Part shown: one piece after another, positions 16,753 through 25,588 of the stretch
How positions within the stretch are numbered: the first letter of the stretch is position 1
Layout: every line of letters begins with the position of its first letter
Origin: Methylonatrum sp040877625
Lineage (GTDB): Bacteria; Pseudomonadota; Gammaproteobacteria; Nitrococcales; Aquisalimonadaceae
Reading direction: 5' to 3'
Length of the DNA: 64,000 bases
Assembly: GCA_040877625.1 (NCBI GenBank)
Contig: JBBDNK010000024.1
Coordinates: 124,001 to 188,000 of the forward strand
The notes under the pieces: generated by a model
What the model saw: the letters and a program-made list of their open reading frames with translations, nothing else
Told to the model about the DNA's origin: nothing
Database searches by the model: none
Position numbers and translations under genes: made by a program

Positions 16753-16965
16753 TCACTGCGACAGATCCAGCTCTCCCTGCACGGAGTGGCTTAGCGACAG
16801 GCCGTCAACGGTAAGCGTCATGGTCATCGACAACCGCTCGCTACCCTGCAGCCGGCCGCTCTCGACGGCCTGGCTCAACGCCTGCTCGATCTCGCGCTGC
16901 GACGTTACGCCGACCTGCTTCAGAAACTTGCGGATCTGCATGTTCAGTGCATCCTGGTCTACCAT
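16753..16965 (-). CDS. DUF6494-type small protein
   Basis: 70 residues, starting MVDQDALNMQIRKFLKQVGV, with GAGGAA eight bases upstream. It has a predicted N-terminal helical half and a C-terminal half of alternating hydrophobic residues (LSMTMTLTVDGLSLSH), probably beta strands. I recognise it as the small conserved DUF6494 protein that turns up beside Moco/formate dehydrogenase genes. Its function is unknown. It is convergent with the HTH/PBP gene (10-base gap) and divergent from moeA (80 bases). Confidence 0.65.
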   Translation of the reverse strand: MVDQDALNMQIRKFLKQVGVTSQREIEQALSQAVESGRLQGSERLSMTMTLTVDGLSLSHSVQGELDLSQ

Positions 16966-17045
16966 GCGGGCTGTTCCTCGGGTTGAATACAAGGAAAGCC
17001 AGCATACCCGCCACGACCAGGGCTCGACTACAGGACTTCGACACA

Positions 17046-18323
17046 ATGACCGAACAAGCCGACCGCATAGCGCAGGCACCCTCCTGCGAAGATGACGCCG
17101 ATCCAGTCTCCCTGACCGTGGATCAGGCCTGGGATCGGATTCTGACCGACATTGCGCCCGTACAGGGCAAGGAGCGCGTCAATGTCCGCCGTGCGCTGGG
17201 CCGGGTGCTGGCCGAGGACGTTCACTCCGACGTCGACGTGCCCGCCCACGACAACGCCGCCATGGACGGCTACGCGTTGCGCCGTGCGGATCTCGCCACC
17301 ACCGGAGTCACCACGTTGCGGGTGGTGGCAAGAGTACTGGCCGGACACACTCATACCGAGGCGCTGAAACCCGGTGAATGCGTACGCATCATGACCGGCG
17401 CGCCCATACCCGAGGGCGCCGACACCGTGGTCATGCAGGAAAAGGCTGAACGCCATGGCGATGAGGTCCGCATCGGCGCGGACAATGAACCGGGACAGAA
17501 CGTCCGCCCCGCGGGCGAGGACTTCGCCCGCGGCCAGCGTGTGCTGCCCGCCGGCAAGCGCATCGGCCCCGCCGAACTGGGCATGCTGGGCTCGCTGGGT
17601 CTGGTGGAGATCAGCGTCTGGCGCAGGCTTCGGGTAGCCTATTTCTCCACCGGCGACGAACTGCGCTCCGCCGGCACGGCGCTTGGGCCGGGCCAGATAT
17701 ACGACAGCAACCGCTACACCCTGCACGCGGTGCTGGAACGCCTCGGCGTCGAGGCCACGGACATGGGCGTGGTCGCGGACGATCCGGACACGGTCGAGCG
17801 GGCATTCAGCGATGCCGCGTCGTTTGCCGATGCCATCATCACCTCCGGCGGCGTATCGGTTGGCGAAGCCGACCACGTCAAGACCATACTCGGCAAACTG
17901 GGCAAGGTGGATTTCTGGAAGATCGCCATGCGGCCGGGCCGCCCCATGGCCTTCGGCACCATCGGCCGCGCGCGCTTCTTCGGCATGCCCGGCAACCCGG
18001 TATCCGTGGTGGCCACCTGGTACCAGTTCGTACAGCCCGCGCTACGCCGGCTCATGGGCGAGACGATTTATAAACCCCTGCGCTTCCGGGTGCGTACCAC
18101 CCACCGCCTGCGCAAGCGCCCGGGCCGCACGGAATTCCAGCGCGGTATTCTGCAACAGGACGCCAACGGCGAACTCACCGTCAGCAACACCGGCGCCCAG
18201 GGCTCCGGCATCCTGCACTCCGTGAGCATGGCCAACTGTTTCATCGTCATTCCACACGCGTCAGGCGCGGTAGAGGCGGGACAGTACGTGGACGTGCAGC
18301 CATTCGAAGGCATCATGATGTGA
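17046..18323 (+). CDS. moeA: Molybdopterin molybdenumtransferase MoeA
   Basis: 425 residues from the ATG at 17046 (AGGA upstream). The MoeA signatures are present: VPAHDNAAMDGYALR near residue 70, RIMTGAPIPEGADTVV, and the MPT-binding fold with FSTGDEL, YDSNRYTL and SGGVSVGEADH. PGNPVSVVATW and a C-terminal beta-barrel domain follow. MoeA inserts molybdate into adenylated molybdopterin. The N-terminus is about 15 residues longer than usual. It is convergent with the MoaD-rhodanese-MoeB gene, with a repeat-containing gap between. Confidence 0.94.
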   Translation: MTEQADRIAQAPSCEDDADPVSLTVDQAWDRILTDIAPVQGKERVNVRRALGRVLAEDVHSDVDVPAHDNAAMDGYALRRADLATTGVTTLRVVARVLAGHTHTEALKPGECVRIMTGAPIPEGADTVVMQEKAERHGDEVRIGADNEPGQNVRPAGEDFARGQRVLPAGKRIGPAELGMLGSLGLVEISVWRRLRVAYFSTGDELRSAGTALGPGQIYDSNRYTLHAVLERLGVEATDMGVVADDPDTVERAFSDAASFADAIITSGGVSVGEADHVKTILGKLGKVDFWKIAMRPGRPMAFGTIGRARFFGMPGNPVSVVATWYQFVQPALRRLMGETIYKPLRFRVRTTHRLRKRPGRTEFQRGILQQDANGELTVSNTGAQGSGILHSVSMANCFIVIPHASGAVEAGQYVDVQPFEGIMM

Positions 18324-18357
18324 CGCTTGTACAAACGGAGCTGGATACTGCAATTGC

Positions 18358-18392
18358 GCAGGGTGGACATCGCTGCGCTCCAGCCATCCTGC
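18358..18392. repeat. Small palindromic repeat, REP-like (GGGTGGA type)
   Basis: The sequence GCAGGGTGGA...CAGCCATCCTGC with a central CGCTGCGC forms an imperfect hairpin in the gap between the convergent moeA and MoeB-fusion genes. It shares its plan (GCAGGGTGGAT arm, central GCAGCG or GCTGCG) with the element at 36564 and resembles proteobacterial REP elements. It may also act as a bidirectional terminator. Confidence 0.5.
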
Positions 18393-18404
18393 GTAAGCAG
18401 AAGG

Positions 18405-19853
18405 CTAGCGGCCGACAGCGCAGAAGCCCTGGTAATCCACGTACCCCGGAAACGCCTTGCCCTCGCCGCAGTACGCACACCCCGGGTCCGCTTCCATCCG
18501 CAGCTCGGTGAACCGCCCCGCCAGACCGTCGTAGAACAGCAGCCTGCCGACCAGTGGCTCGCCGACATCCAGCAGCAGCTTGACCGTCTCCACCGCCTGC
18601 AATAGGCCGATAACACCCGGCAGCACGCCCAGCACCCCGGCCTCGGCGCATGACGGTGCCAGTTCCGGCGGCGGCGGCTCCGGGAAAAGACAGCGATAGC
18701 AGGGGCCGGGGCTACCCGCACGACCGGGCCAGAACACGCTGACCTGTCCCTCGAAGCGGAACACGGCACCATGCACGTTCGGCAGGCCGTGCTTGATGCA
18801 GGCGTCGTTGATCAGATAACGAGTAGGGAAATTGTCGGCGCCGTCCACCACCACGTCGTAGCCGGAAAAAATGTCGTCCACATTGTTGCTGTCCAGAAAG
18901 GTCTCGTGCAGATTGACCTTGACGTCCGGGTTCAGTGCATGAATGGCGACGCGGGCCGACTCCACCTTGGGCATGCCCACGCGGTCGTCGGCATGCAGAA
19001 TCTGGCGCTGCAGATTGCTGCGATCCACCACGTCATGATCAAGGATACCGAGCGTGCCCACGCCCGCAGCGGCCAGGTACAGCGCCGCCGGCGAGCCCAG
19101 GCCGCCGGCGCCGATCAGCAGCACGCGACTGTCCATGAGCCGCAATTGCCCCTGCTCACCCACCTCCGGCATCAGCAGATGGCGGGAATAACGCTCGCGG
19201 GCGGCGGCATCCAGCATCCGCGGCACCTCGAACGGCAACCCATCGTTCTTCCAGCCGTTGAAGCCGCCGGCCACAGACTGCACGTTGCGATACCCCAACC
19301 GTTTCAGATCCTCGGCGGCGAACAGCGAGCGCGTGCCGCCTCCGCACAGGGTAAGAATGGGCCGCTCCAGATCCGGCACCGCATCCTCGATGCGCAGCTC
19401 CAGATAACCCCGGCCCATGTGCAGGGCGCCCTGCGGGCTGCCGGCGGCAATCTCGTCCTGCTCGCGCACGTCCACGAGCACCGCGCCGTCGCCCTGCAGA
19501 GCGTGGGCCTGCTCCGGTGTGACCTCCGGTATTTCCCGGCGCAACGCCTCCAGCCGGGCATCGCTGGCGCGGCCGGCACCGCCGGCCACCGCCGGAATGA
19601 TGGACAGTACGGTGCCGTCACGCACCGGCGCGTCCAGGCGGCCGTCCGCGCCCACGCGGTTGCCATCCAGGAACAGGTTGACGAAGCGCCGCAGCTCGCC
19701 CTCCGGAGTCACGACGCGCTGCATCAGGCCGTCATGCCGGGCCGCAAGTTCCTGCAGCACCTCGGCTACGGTGGCCCCCTGGGCCTGCACCTCGGCGGCG
19801 CCATCGGTATAACCGCGCAGCGGCGCCGGTATGCGTACGGTGACAGTGGTCAC
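18405..19853 (-). CDS. moeB: Ubiquitin-like (MoaD/ThiS) - rhodanese - E1 (MoeB) fusion
   Basis: 482 residues from a GTG start that overlaps the peptidase stop (GTGA). Three domains can be read. Residues 1-92 are a MoaD/ThiS beta-grasp ending in VAGG. Residues about 100-212 are a rhodanese with active-site Cys170 in LCGGGTRS. Residues about 215-480 are a MoeB/ThiF E1 with GAGGLGSPAALYL as the nucleotide loop, DGADNFPTRYLIN, and zinc cysteines CYRC and CAYC. The E1 adenylates a sulfur carrier's C-terminal glycine and the rhodanese can supply sulfur. Here the Gly-Gly (91-92) is internal, so cleavage would be needed to free it. The domain order differs from MoeZ/MOCS3 (E1 then rhodanese). Confidence 0.9.
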   Translation of the reverse strand: MTTVTVRIPAPLRGYTDGAAEVQAQGATVAEVLQELAARHDGLMQRVVTPEGELRRFVNLFLDGNRVGADGRLDAPVRDGTVLSIIPAVAGGAGRASDARLEALRREIPEVTPEQAHALQGDGAVLVDVREQDEIAAGSPQGALHMGRGYLELRIEDAVPDLERPILTLCGGGTRSLFAAEDLKRLGYRNVQSVAGGFNGWKNDGLPFEVPRMLDAAARERYSRHLLMPEVGEQGQLRLMDSRVLLIGAGGLGSPAALYLAAAGVGTLGILDHDVVDRSNLQRQILHADDRVGMPKVESARVAIHALNPDVKVNLHETFLDSNNVDDIFSGYDVVVDGADNFPTRYLINDACIKHGLPNVHGAVFRFEGQVSVFWPGRAGSPGPCYRCLFPEPPPPELAPSCAEAGVLGVLPGVIGLLQAVETVKLLLDVGEPLVGRLLFYDGLAGRFTELRMEADPGCAYCGEGKAFPGYVDYQGFCAVGR

Positions 19854-20254
19854 GGATGGATCACCTCTTCTTCGAATCTGCTCTCACGCAGCATCCATGC
19901 CCGTATTTCCCGCGCCTGGCCGGCCTCGACGGCGGCAATCACATAATGCCAGTCCGGCCAGGCGCTTTCAGTATCGGTCACCGACGGGACGGGGCGGCCG
20001 TCCGGATGACTGTGCCAGACGCCGATCACCGTCAACCCGCGCTCCCGGGCACGCAGCTCGGTCCGCAGGTGCTGCTCGGGGTCAATCAGGTAGGCGCGGC
20101 GCCGGTCTTCGGCCTGGTTGGCCATCGCCAGCGCCTCCAGTACCTGCCCCTGTTCGCGGCCCAGCAACAGCCCGCAAGCCTCCTCCGGGTACCGCGCCTC
20201 GGCCTCGGAGCGAATACGCTGCAACACGGATGCGCCCAGTTCAAGTATCGTCAT
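19850..20254 (-). CDS. M67-family JAMM metallopeptidase
   Basis: 134 residues from the ATG at 20254; an in-frame ATG at 20278 is an alternative start. The JAMM/Mpn+ zinc motif is complete: a glutamate in PEEACGLLLG (residue 24 or 25), then WHSHPDGRPVPSVTD with His81, His83, Ser91 and Asp94. Relatives such as Mec+ and QbsD remove residues after the Gly-Gly of ubiquitin-like sulfur carriers. It overlaps the start of the MoaD-rhodanese-MoeB gene by four bases, so the two are coupled. That makes the internal Gly-Gly of the fusion, and the extended MoaD at 31.7-32.0 kb, its likely targets. Confidence 0.88.
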   Translation of the reverse strand: MTILELGASVLQRIRSEAEARYPEEACGLLLGREQGQVLEALAMANQAEDRRRAYLIDPEQHLRTELRARERGLTVIGVWHSHPDGRPVPSVTDTESAWPDWHYVIAAVEAGQAREIRAWMLRESRFEEEVIHP

Positions 20255-20347
20255 GTCCGGAGTGTACCAGCAGGGCATCGTCGCCCCGGTGGGAAAATTC
20301 TGTTGCAATGTGGGCCTGCTGAACATCTGAACAGAAAGGGTAACTGA

Positions 20348-21472
20348 ATGTCACGACCACCGGCCTCTCCCCGCGGCACGCGCGTCGTCGTGCTGGTGGG
20401 GACGCAGAAGGGCCTGTTCCGTCTGGTCAGTGACAGGGAACGTCGGCAGTGGACCATGGCTGGTCCGGCCATCGCAGGCTACGAAATTCTGCACACCCGC
20501 TTCGATCCGATGCGGCCGCGCGTTGTCCATGCCGCCGCCTGGCATCTGATCTGGGGCGCTCACATCTACCGCAGCGACAACGCGGGCGTTGACTGGACCT
20601 CCCTCAGCGAAGTACCCCGGCACCCGCCCGATGCGTCCGCCGAAGGCCTGCGCAGCATCTGGTATCTTGCGACCGGCCCGGCGGCGCAGCCCGGGCTGCT
20701 GTATGCGGGCATTGACCCGGCCGGGCTTTTCGTGAGCCGCGACGCGGGCGGCAGCTGGCAACCCGTGACCAGCCTTAACGAGCATCCCACCAGAAATACC
20801 TGGGAGCCCGCGAAGGGCGGCTTTTCGGTGCATTCCATCACCTGTTCGCAATCGGTGCCGGGGCGGCTGTATGCGGCGGTCTCCGCCGGCGGCGCCTACC
20901 GCAGCGACGATAACGGCACCAGCTGGTACCCGATCAACAACGGTGTGCGTGCCGAGAACCTGCCGGACCGCTACGCCAGCAGCGGCCATAACATCCACCG
21001 GCTGCTGGTGCACCCCGCGGACCCCTCCCGCCTCTACCGCCAGTGCTACAGCGGCGTCTACCGCAGCGACGACGGCGGCCTGCACTGGACCGAGATCACC
21101 GCCGGCCTACCCAGCGATTTCGGCTATGCCATTGTCTCCGAGCCCGACGACCCGGACAGTGTCTACGTGGTGCCCATTGACAGTAACCACCTGCGTACCA
21201 CGCCCGAAGGACGCCTGCGCGTCTACCGCTCCGGCGATGGTGGGCGGCACTGGCGTGCACTCACCCATGGCTTGCCGCAGGCGCATGCCTATATCACCGT
21301 GCTGCGCGAAGCCATGGACGTTGACAGCCTGCCGGACTGCGGCGTCTACTTCGGCACCTCGAGCGGGCATCTGTTCGCAAGTGCGGACCGCGGACAGCAC
21401 TGGCAATGCATCGCCGAGTTCCTGCCCCGCATCCTCAGCGTCAAGGCAAGAGTGATCCAGGACCATGAATGA
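20348..21472 (+). CDS. BNR/Asp-box beta-propeller protein
   Basis: 374 residues, with no obvious signal peptide. At least six Asp-box motifs (S-x-D-x-G-x-x-W type) are spread along the chain: SDNAGVDW, SRDAGGSW, SDDNGTSW, SDDGGLHW, SGDGGRHW and SADRGQHW. The motifs suggest a six-bladed propeller. Annotation pipelines often call such proteins sialidase-like, but the catalytic residues of sialidases are not evident, so an enzyme activity should not be assumed. It is divergent from the JAMM peptidase (93 bases) and its end overlaps the yqeC-like start by eight bases. This suggests a joint role with the sulfur-carrier/Moco genes. Confidence 0.82.
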   Translation: MSRPPASPRGTRVVVLVGTQKGLFRLVSDRERRQWTMAGPAIAGYEILHTRFDPMRPRVVHAAAWHLIWGAHIYRSDNAGVDWTSLSEVPRHPPDASAEGLRSIWYLATGPAAQPGLLYAGIDPAGLFVSRDAGGSWQPVTSLNEHPTRNTWEPAKGGFSVHSITCSQSVPGRLYAAVSAGGAYRSDDNGTSWYPINNGVRAENLPDRYASSGHNIHRLLVHPADPSRLYRQCYSGVYRSDDGGLHWTEITAGLPSDFGYAIVSEPDDPDSVYVVPIDSNHLRTTPEGRLRVYRSGDGGRHWRALTHGLPQAHAYITVLREAMDVDSLPDCGVYFGTSSGHLFASADRGQHWQCIAEFLPRILSVKARVIQDHE

Positions 21473-22226
21473 AACCGCCGATAGCGCACTGCTGGACGCC
21501 CTGAACGCCGAAAGCGGGATCCTTTGCGCGGTCGGGGCCGGCGGCAAAAAGACCACCCTCTACCGGCTGCTGACCACGCACCCCGGCCATGTCGGCATGT
21601 CGGCTACCTCGTTCACCTACTCATTTCCCGACAACCTGGCCGCGGAAGTCATTGTGGGCTCGGCCGAGGAGCTGCTCAAGCGGGTGCCGGCCAGCAGCGC
21701 ACAGCGCATTGCCTATGCCCGCCCCTCGGACAAGAAAGGCCGTCTGGCTGGTCTGCGTGAAGAGGACATCGTCGCCATCCACCGCAACGGCCGCTTTGAT
21801 CTCACCGTGCTAAAGGCGGACGGCGCCCGCATGCGGCGCATCAAATGCCCGGACAGCCATGAACCGCAGATTCCGGGCGCGGCGCGGACGGTGCTGCTGG
21901 TGCTGTCGATCGCCGCGGTCGGACGGCCGCTGGATGAGCGTGTGGCACACCGGCCGGCGCGGGTGGCGGAGGTAACCGGGCTAAAGCCGGGCGAGACCCT
22001 GGTGCCCGCGCACCTGGGCGTGATGTTCAGTCACCCGCAGGGCCTGCTGAAAGGCACCGAGGGGCGCACGGTGATTCCGGTGATTCATATGGTGGACGGG
22101 CCTGGGGAGGAAATGGCAGCCCGGGAGGCCGCGGCCCAGGCGTTAGCCGGCAGTGCGCGATTCGATCGCGTGGTGTTGACCAGCGCGAAGCGGGAATCCT
22201 ACCTGGTGGATGTCATTCGTCGGTAA
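21465..22226 (+). CDS. yqeC: YqeC-like putative cofactor protein
   Basis: 253 residues. It has a P-loop-like AVGAGGKKTTLYRLL near residue 22, then VLKADGARMRRIKCP and DSHEPQIPGAA. These match the YqeC family associated with selenium-dependent molybdenum hydroxylases. Its precise chemistry is unknown. The usual companions (YqeB, XdhC, a molybdenum hydroxylase) are absent from the window, and the nearby formate dehydrogenase uses cysteine. It may therefore serve some other molybdoenzyme step here. It overlaps the beta-propeller gene by eight bases and is convergent with the TPR gene. Confidence 0.8.
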   Translation: MNETADSALLDALNAESGILCAVGAGGKKTTLYRLLTTHPGHVGMSATSFTYSFPDNLAAEVIVGSAEELLKRVPASSAQRIAYARPSDKKGRLAGLREEDIVAIHRNGRFDLTVLKADGARMRRIKCPDSHEPQIPGAARTVLLVLSIAAVGRPLDERVAHRPARVAEVTGLKPGETLVPAHLGVMFSHPQGLLKGTEGRTVIPVIHMVDGPGEEMAAREAAAQALAGSARFDRVVLTSAKRESYLVDVIRR

Positions 22227-22256
22227 GAGCGGCCGTGTGAATAGATCAGAGCCCCC

Positions 22257-24716
22257 CTAATGCAGCGTATCCGGCTTCACGTCGAGCGCGTCCAGGTGAC
22301 GGCGCAGTTTCTGCACCCTAGGCGACAGGAGGTTCACTTTTCCCTCTACACGGTCAATAGTCCTTGTCAGAACTCCCCGGGCGTCATCGCGCCGCCCCGA
22401 ATCCCGCAGCAACGCCGCCAGACGCACCACGGTATTGATGTGCTGCATGCTGTCCGCCCCCATGACCTCTGCGGTCTGCTCGACCGCCTCGCGCAGCATC
22501 GGCTCGGCCAGGTCAACACGTTTCTGGTCGGCGTACAGAATAGCCAGCTCCGAGCGCGTCATCACCGTGTGCGGGTGCTTTTCCCCGAGCAATGCCGACC
22601 AGGTCTCGATGTTGCGCCGGTATAGCCCTTCGGCTTCGTCATACTCACCCTTCTCCCGCAGCAGGTCAGCCAGGTTGTTGACGCTGGTGGCGGTCGCCGG
22701 GTGGTCCGCGCCGACCACTTTTTCCCAGGTCTCCACGGCCCTGCGGTACATGGGCTCAGCCTCGTCATAGCGGCCCATGGCATCCAGCACGCCGGCCAGG
22801 TTGTGCAGGGTCGATGCGGTGTCCATATGGTCATCGCCAGCGCTGTTCTGGCGAATATCAAGGGCGCGGCGAAACAGGGTTTCCGCCATCTGGTACTGCT
22901 CCCGGGCATCCATCACCGTGCCCAGATTGTGGGCACTGGCGGCGGTCGCCGGATGGTCCGGGCCGAACACCGTCTCGGCAATTCCCAGCGCCCGCTGATA
23001 CAGGTTCTCGGCCTCGTCGAGATCCTGCCCGGCGTAAAGCAGACCGGCGAGGTTATCGACACAGGCAGCGGTTGTCGGGTGGATATTGCCGTACTGCCGC
23101 TCGGCGATCTGCAGCGCGCGCTGGTAGAGGGGGCGGGCGCCGTCCAGTGCATCGTCGGCCTTGAGCAGCGCGGCGAGATTGGTGAGGTGCGGGATCAGCT
23201 CCCGATGGTTCTTGCCCAGGGATTCCTCGCGATACCGCAGTGCGTCCCTGTACAGGGCGACGGCAGCTTCGATATTGCCAGCGCTTTCCAGCAGCATGGC
23301 GAGTTGATGCCGGGTGCCGCGGGTATCTCCGTGATCGGGCCCCAGTTGCTCCTGCCTCAGCACCAGAGCCTCGCGCAGCAGCGTCTCGGCCTCGTCCAGC
23401 CGCTGCTGGTCGGCCAGCCAGGCACCGAGCGCGGAACGGGCGGCCGCACCGGACAAAGAAGCCGCATCGGATTCCAACTCCAGGGCTGCGCGGAGGAAGA
23501 CATCCAGATCCTCCGCCTCCGGCAGTTCCCGCAATGCGCCGGCCAGCCGCAGCAGCAGATCGGCCAGGCCGGCAACGTTGGCCTCGCCCCGCCAGGTCTG
23601 CAGCCGGTCGCGATAGAACGCCACCAGCTCTGCGGCGGTGCCCCATTGCCGCCAGCAGCCAACCAGATCACCACGCCAATCCGAGGTCAGCAACGCCTCC
23701 AGCACGGCGCGGCTGCCCAGAACGTCTGCAAGGGTGGCCCAGTGCGCGGCGCGAGCCAGCAGCCAGGGCCGCTCATCCAGGGCGTCCTCGGACAGATCAT
23801 CACGGAAAAGCTCGGCAACCGCGGCCTGCAGGTTCTGACGGATGCCGCCGTCGGCTAGATACCGCCGGCGCACCGCATCGCGCACGTCCGGGCCGGCCAA
23901 CGTCAGTCGGCCATCTACCGTAAACACCTGATCGTCCAACTGCTCCAGCCTGGCAGTCACGTCCACCTCCGGCAGCAGCGCCTCCAGGCGCTCACGCGTC
24001 AACCCCCGCCGGGTGGCCCAGAGCGCGGCAAGTAGCCGGGCACTATCGGCCCCTCGATCCTCGACGGACGGATCACCGCCAGGAGAGTCGTCGCCGCTGC
24101 GTGCCTCCACGTTCCATCCCCGCTGACGCAGCATCTCCGCGGCCGGCCCGGGGGCCAGACCGATGACCAATCGGATCATCGGCGGCAGCCACGCCGGCAA
24201 CCAGTCCATGGCCTGCTCCGCACCGGCGTCCTCGAGCGCGTCCAGGCGGTCCAGCACCAGCACCGCGCGGCCGCGGGCGGCCAGCCGGGCCAACCAGTTG
24301 GGGAGCACTTCCACGCGTGCCTCCGGGCTCAGCGGCACCGGCTCCCGCAGGTCACAGTGCAGGCGAATGGCATCGAGCAGGCGGTGCAGCAGGTGATCAA
24401 CGGAGCGGCTTTCCGCGGTGCACCCGACATGGTGGATGAACACCGGCGTATCACGGTGGCTGTCCGTATAGCGTGCCGTCCAGCGCGCGAGTAGCGGCGA
24501 TACGCCGACACCTGTCAGCACCAACGGTCCCTGACTCTGGGCCGCGTGCCTGTTAAGCATCCGTTCCCACTCCCGGTCGGCGGTGGCGATTTCGGCAAGC
24601 CGGCGCTGCCAGGCCTGTTGATCCGCTGCCGCGCGCCGCAGGGGGAGCGCCGTCTGCTGTGTCAGTTGAAGCTGGGACATGACGCCTCTGGTTTTATCGT
24701 TAATTTGAATGGTCAT
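22257..24716 (-). CDS. TPR protein with a STAND-like, degenerate nucleotide-binding domain
   Basis: 819 residues. The N-terminal 220 residues resemble the NACHT/STAND NTPases of NPHP3-like proteins (PVFIHHVGCTAESRSVDHLL and a Walker-B-like RAVLVLDRLDALED). The P-loop position reads TGVGVSPLLARW and lacks the GK[S/T]. A helical linker (about 220-430) follows. Then about nine kinesin-light-chain-type TPRs run to residue 790, each with the form ...A..LY.RAL.I.E...G.DHP.TA.....LA. The start overlaps mobA's stop (ATGA); a second ATG 12 codons in (AGAGG upstream) is possible. Such proteins are usually signalling scaffolds; no partner is evident. Its place inside a Moco cluster is unexpected. Confidence 0.8.
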   Translation of the reverse strand: MTIQINDKTRGVMSQLQLTQQTALPLRRAAADQQAWQRRLAEIATADREWERMLNRHAAQSQGPLVLTGVGVSPLLARWTARYTDSHRDTPVFIHHVGCTAESRSVDHLLHRLLDAIRLHCDLREPVPLSPEARVEVLPNWLARLAARGRAVLVLDRLDALEDAGAEQAMDWLPAWLPPMIRLVIGLAPGPAAEMLRQRGWNVEARSGDDSPGGDPSVEDRGADSARLLAALWATRRGLTRERLEALLPEVDVTARLEQLDDQVFTVDGRLTLAGPDVRDAVRRRYLADGGIRQNLQAAVAELFRDDLSEDALDERPWLLARAAHWATLADVLGSRAVLEALLTSDWRGDLVGCWRQWGTAAELVAFYRDRLQTWRGEANVAGLADLLLRLAGALRELPEAEDLDVFLRAALELESDAASLSGAAARSALGAWLADQQRLDEAETLLREALVLRQEQLGPDHGDTRGTRHQLAMLLESAGNIEAAVALYRDALRYREESLGKNHRELIPHLTNLAALLKADDALDGARPLYQRALQIAERQYGNIHPTTAACVDNLAGLLYAGQDLDEAENLYQRALGIAETVFGPDHPATAASAHNLGTVMDAREQYQMAETLFRRALDIRQNSAGDDHMDTASTLHNLAGVLDAMGRYDEAEPMYRRAVETWEKVVGADHPATATSVNNLADLLREKGEYDEAEGLYRRNIETWSALLGEKHPHTVMTRSELAILYADQKRVDLAEPMLREAVEQTAEVMGADSMQHINTVVRLAALLRDSGRRDDARGVLTRTIDRVEGKVNLLSPRVQKLRRHLDALDVKPDTLH

Positions 24717-25327
24717 CCAGTGGTGAGCCGCGCTTCCAGAGCATCCCGCTCCTCAGGTGTGTTGATATTCAAAAACATCTCCGGGCGGTCTGACAGATCC
24801 GCCAGGGCGACACGATGCTGCGCATACCAGCGGTCAATCTTACGCTCGCCGGCCTGCAGAAACGCGTTGAGGCTGGGCAACAGGCGGCGCGGTAATAACG
24901 CGAATACCGGTTGCATGCGCCCCTCGCCCCAGGCTACCGCCAGTTCGGCGCCGTCCGCTCGCAGGGCGGCGATCAGCCGGGCCACCAGATCCGGCGGAAT
25001 CAGCGGCGAATCACAAGGGGCCGTCACCATCCATGCGGTGTCTGCAGACCCAAGCCCGCTGGCCATGCCTGCCAGCGGGCCGGCAAAATCCGCCACCTGG
25101 TCGCTCACCACCGGCGCCCCCAGTTCCGCATAGCGATCCAGATTCCGGTTGGCATTGATCAGCAGCGCAGCGACCTGCGGCCGCAAGGCTGTCAGGATAT
25201 GGGCAGCCATTGGCCGGCCGGCGACGGTGATCAGGCCCTTGTCCTGACCACCCATGCGTGTCGCGCGCCCACCCGCCAGTATCAGGCCGGTGATGTCTTC
25301 AGCATTGTCTGGCACAGTATCATTCAT
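24713..25327 (-). CDS. mobA: Molybdenum cofactor guanylyltransferase MobA
   Basis: 204 residues. The nucleotidyltransferase signature LILAGGRATRMGGQDKGL is at residues 15-32, followed by GPLAGMASGL and DSPLIPPDLV. MobA attaches GMP to the molybdenum cofactor, giving the bis-MGD form that formate dehydrogenases need. This fits the cluster's purpose. Its stop overlaps the start of the TPR gene, so mobA and the TPR gene form one transcript. A good -10 hexamer lies 88 bases upstream. Confidence 0.93.
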   Translation of the reverse strand: MNDTVPDNAEDITGLILAGGRATRMGGQDKGLITVAGRPMAAHILTALRPQVAALLINANRNLDRYAELGAPVVSDQVADFAGPLAGMASGLGSADTAWMVTAPCDSPLIPPDLVARLIAALRADGAELAVAWGEGRMQPVFALLPRRLLPSLNAFLQAGERKIDRWYAQHRVALADLSDRPEMFLNINTPEERDALEARLTTG

Positions 25328-25414
25328 GAAGTATTTTTCACTTTATTCGCGAAACCCCACAGTATATTGGACTGGCAACGGATTTTCCTGGTGTCGCAAT
25401 CCACCTGATTCTGG

Positions 25415-25420
25415 ATTATA
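25415..25420 (-). promoter_or_regulatory. Candidate -10 element (TATAAT) for mobA
   Basis: A perfect TATAAT occurs on the minus strand in the AT-rich gap between mobA and the divergent sigma-54 regulator. No good -35 hexamer is seen 16-18 bases upstream, so an activator may be required. The untranslated leader would be about 80 bases. Confidence 0.4.
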
Positions 25421-25588
25421 TTGCAGTCTAATAAGGAAAACTGAGACACTCTGACCCACACGCTGCGAGGTGCTGGCACAAAACGCCCCAGCACCGATAC
25501 ACTTGATACGCCACGTATCGACAGGAGGTCCAGCGCGCGCCACGGAGACGTCTGGCGGGAGCGCAAGCCATCATAGGTCCTGTCTGCC

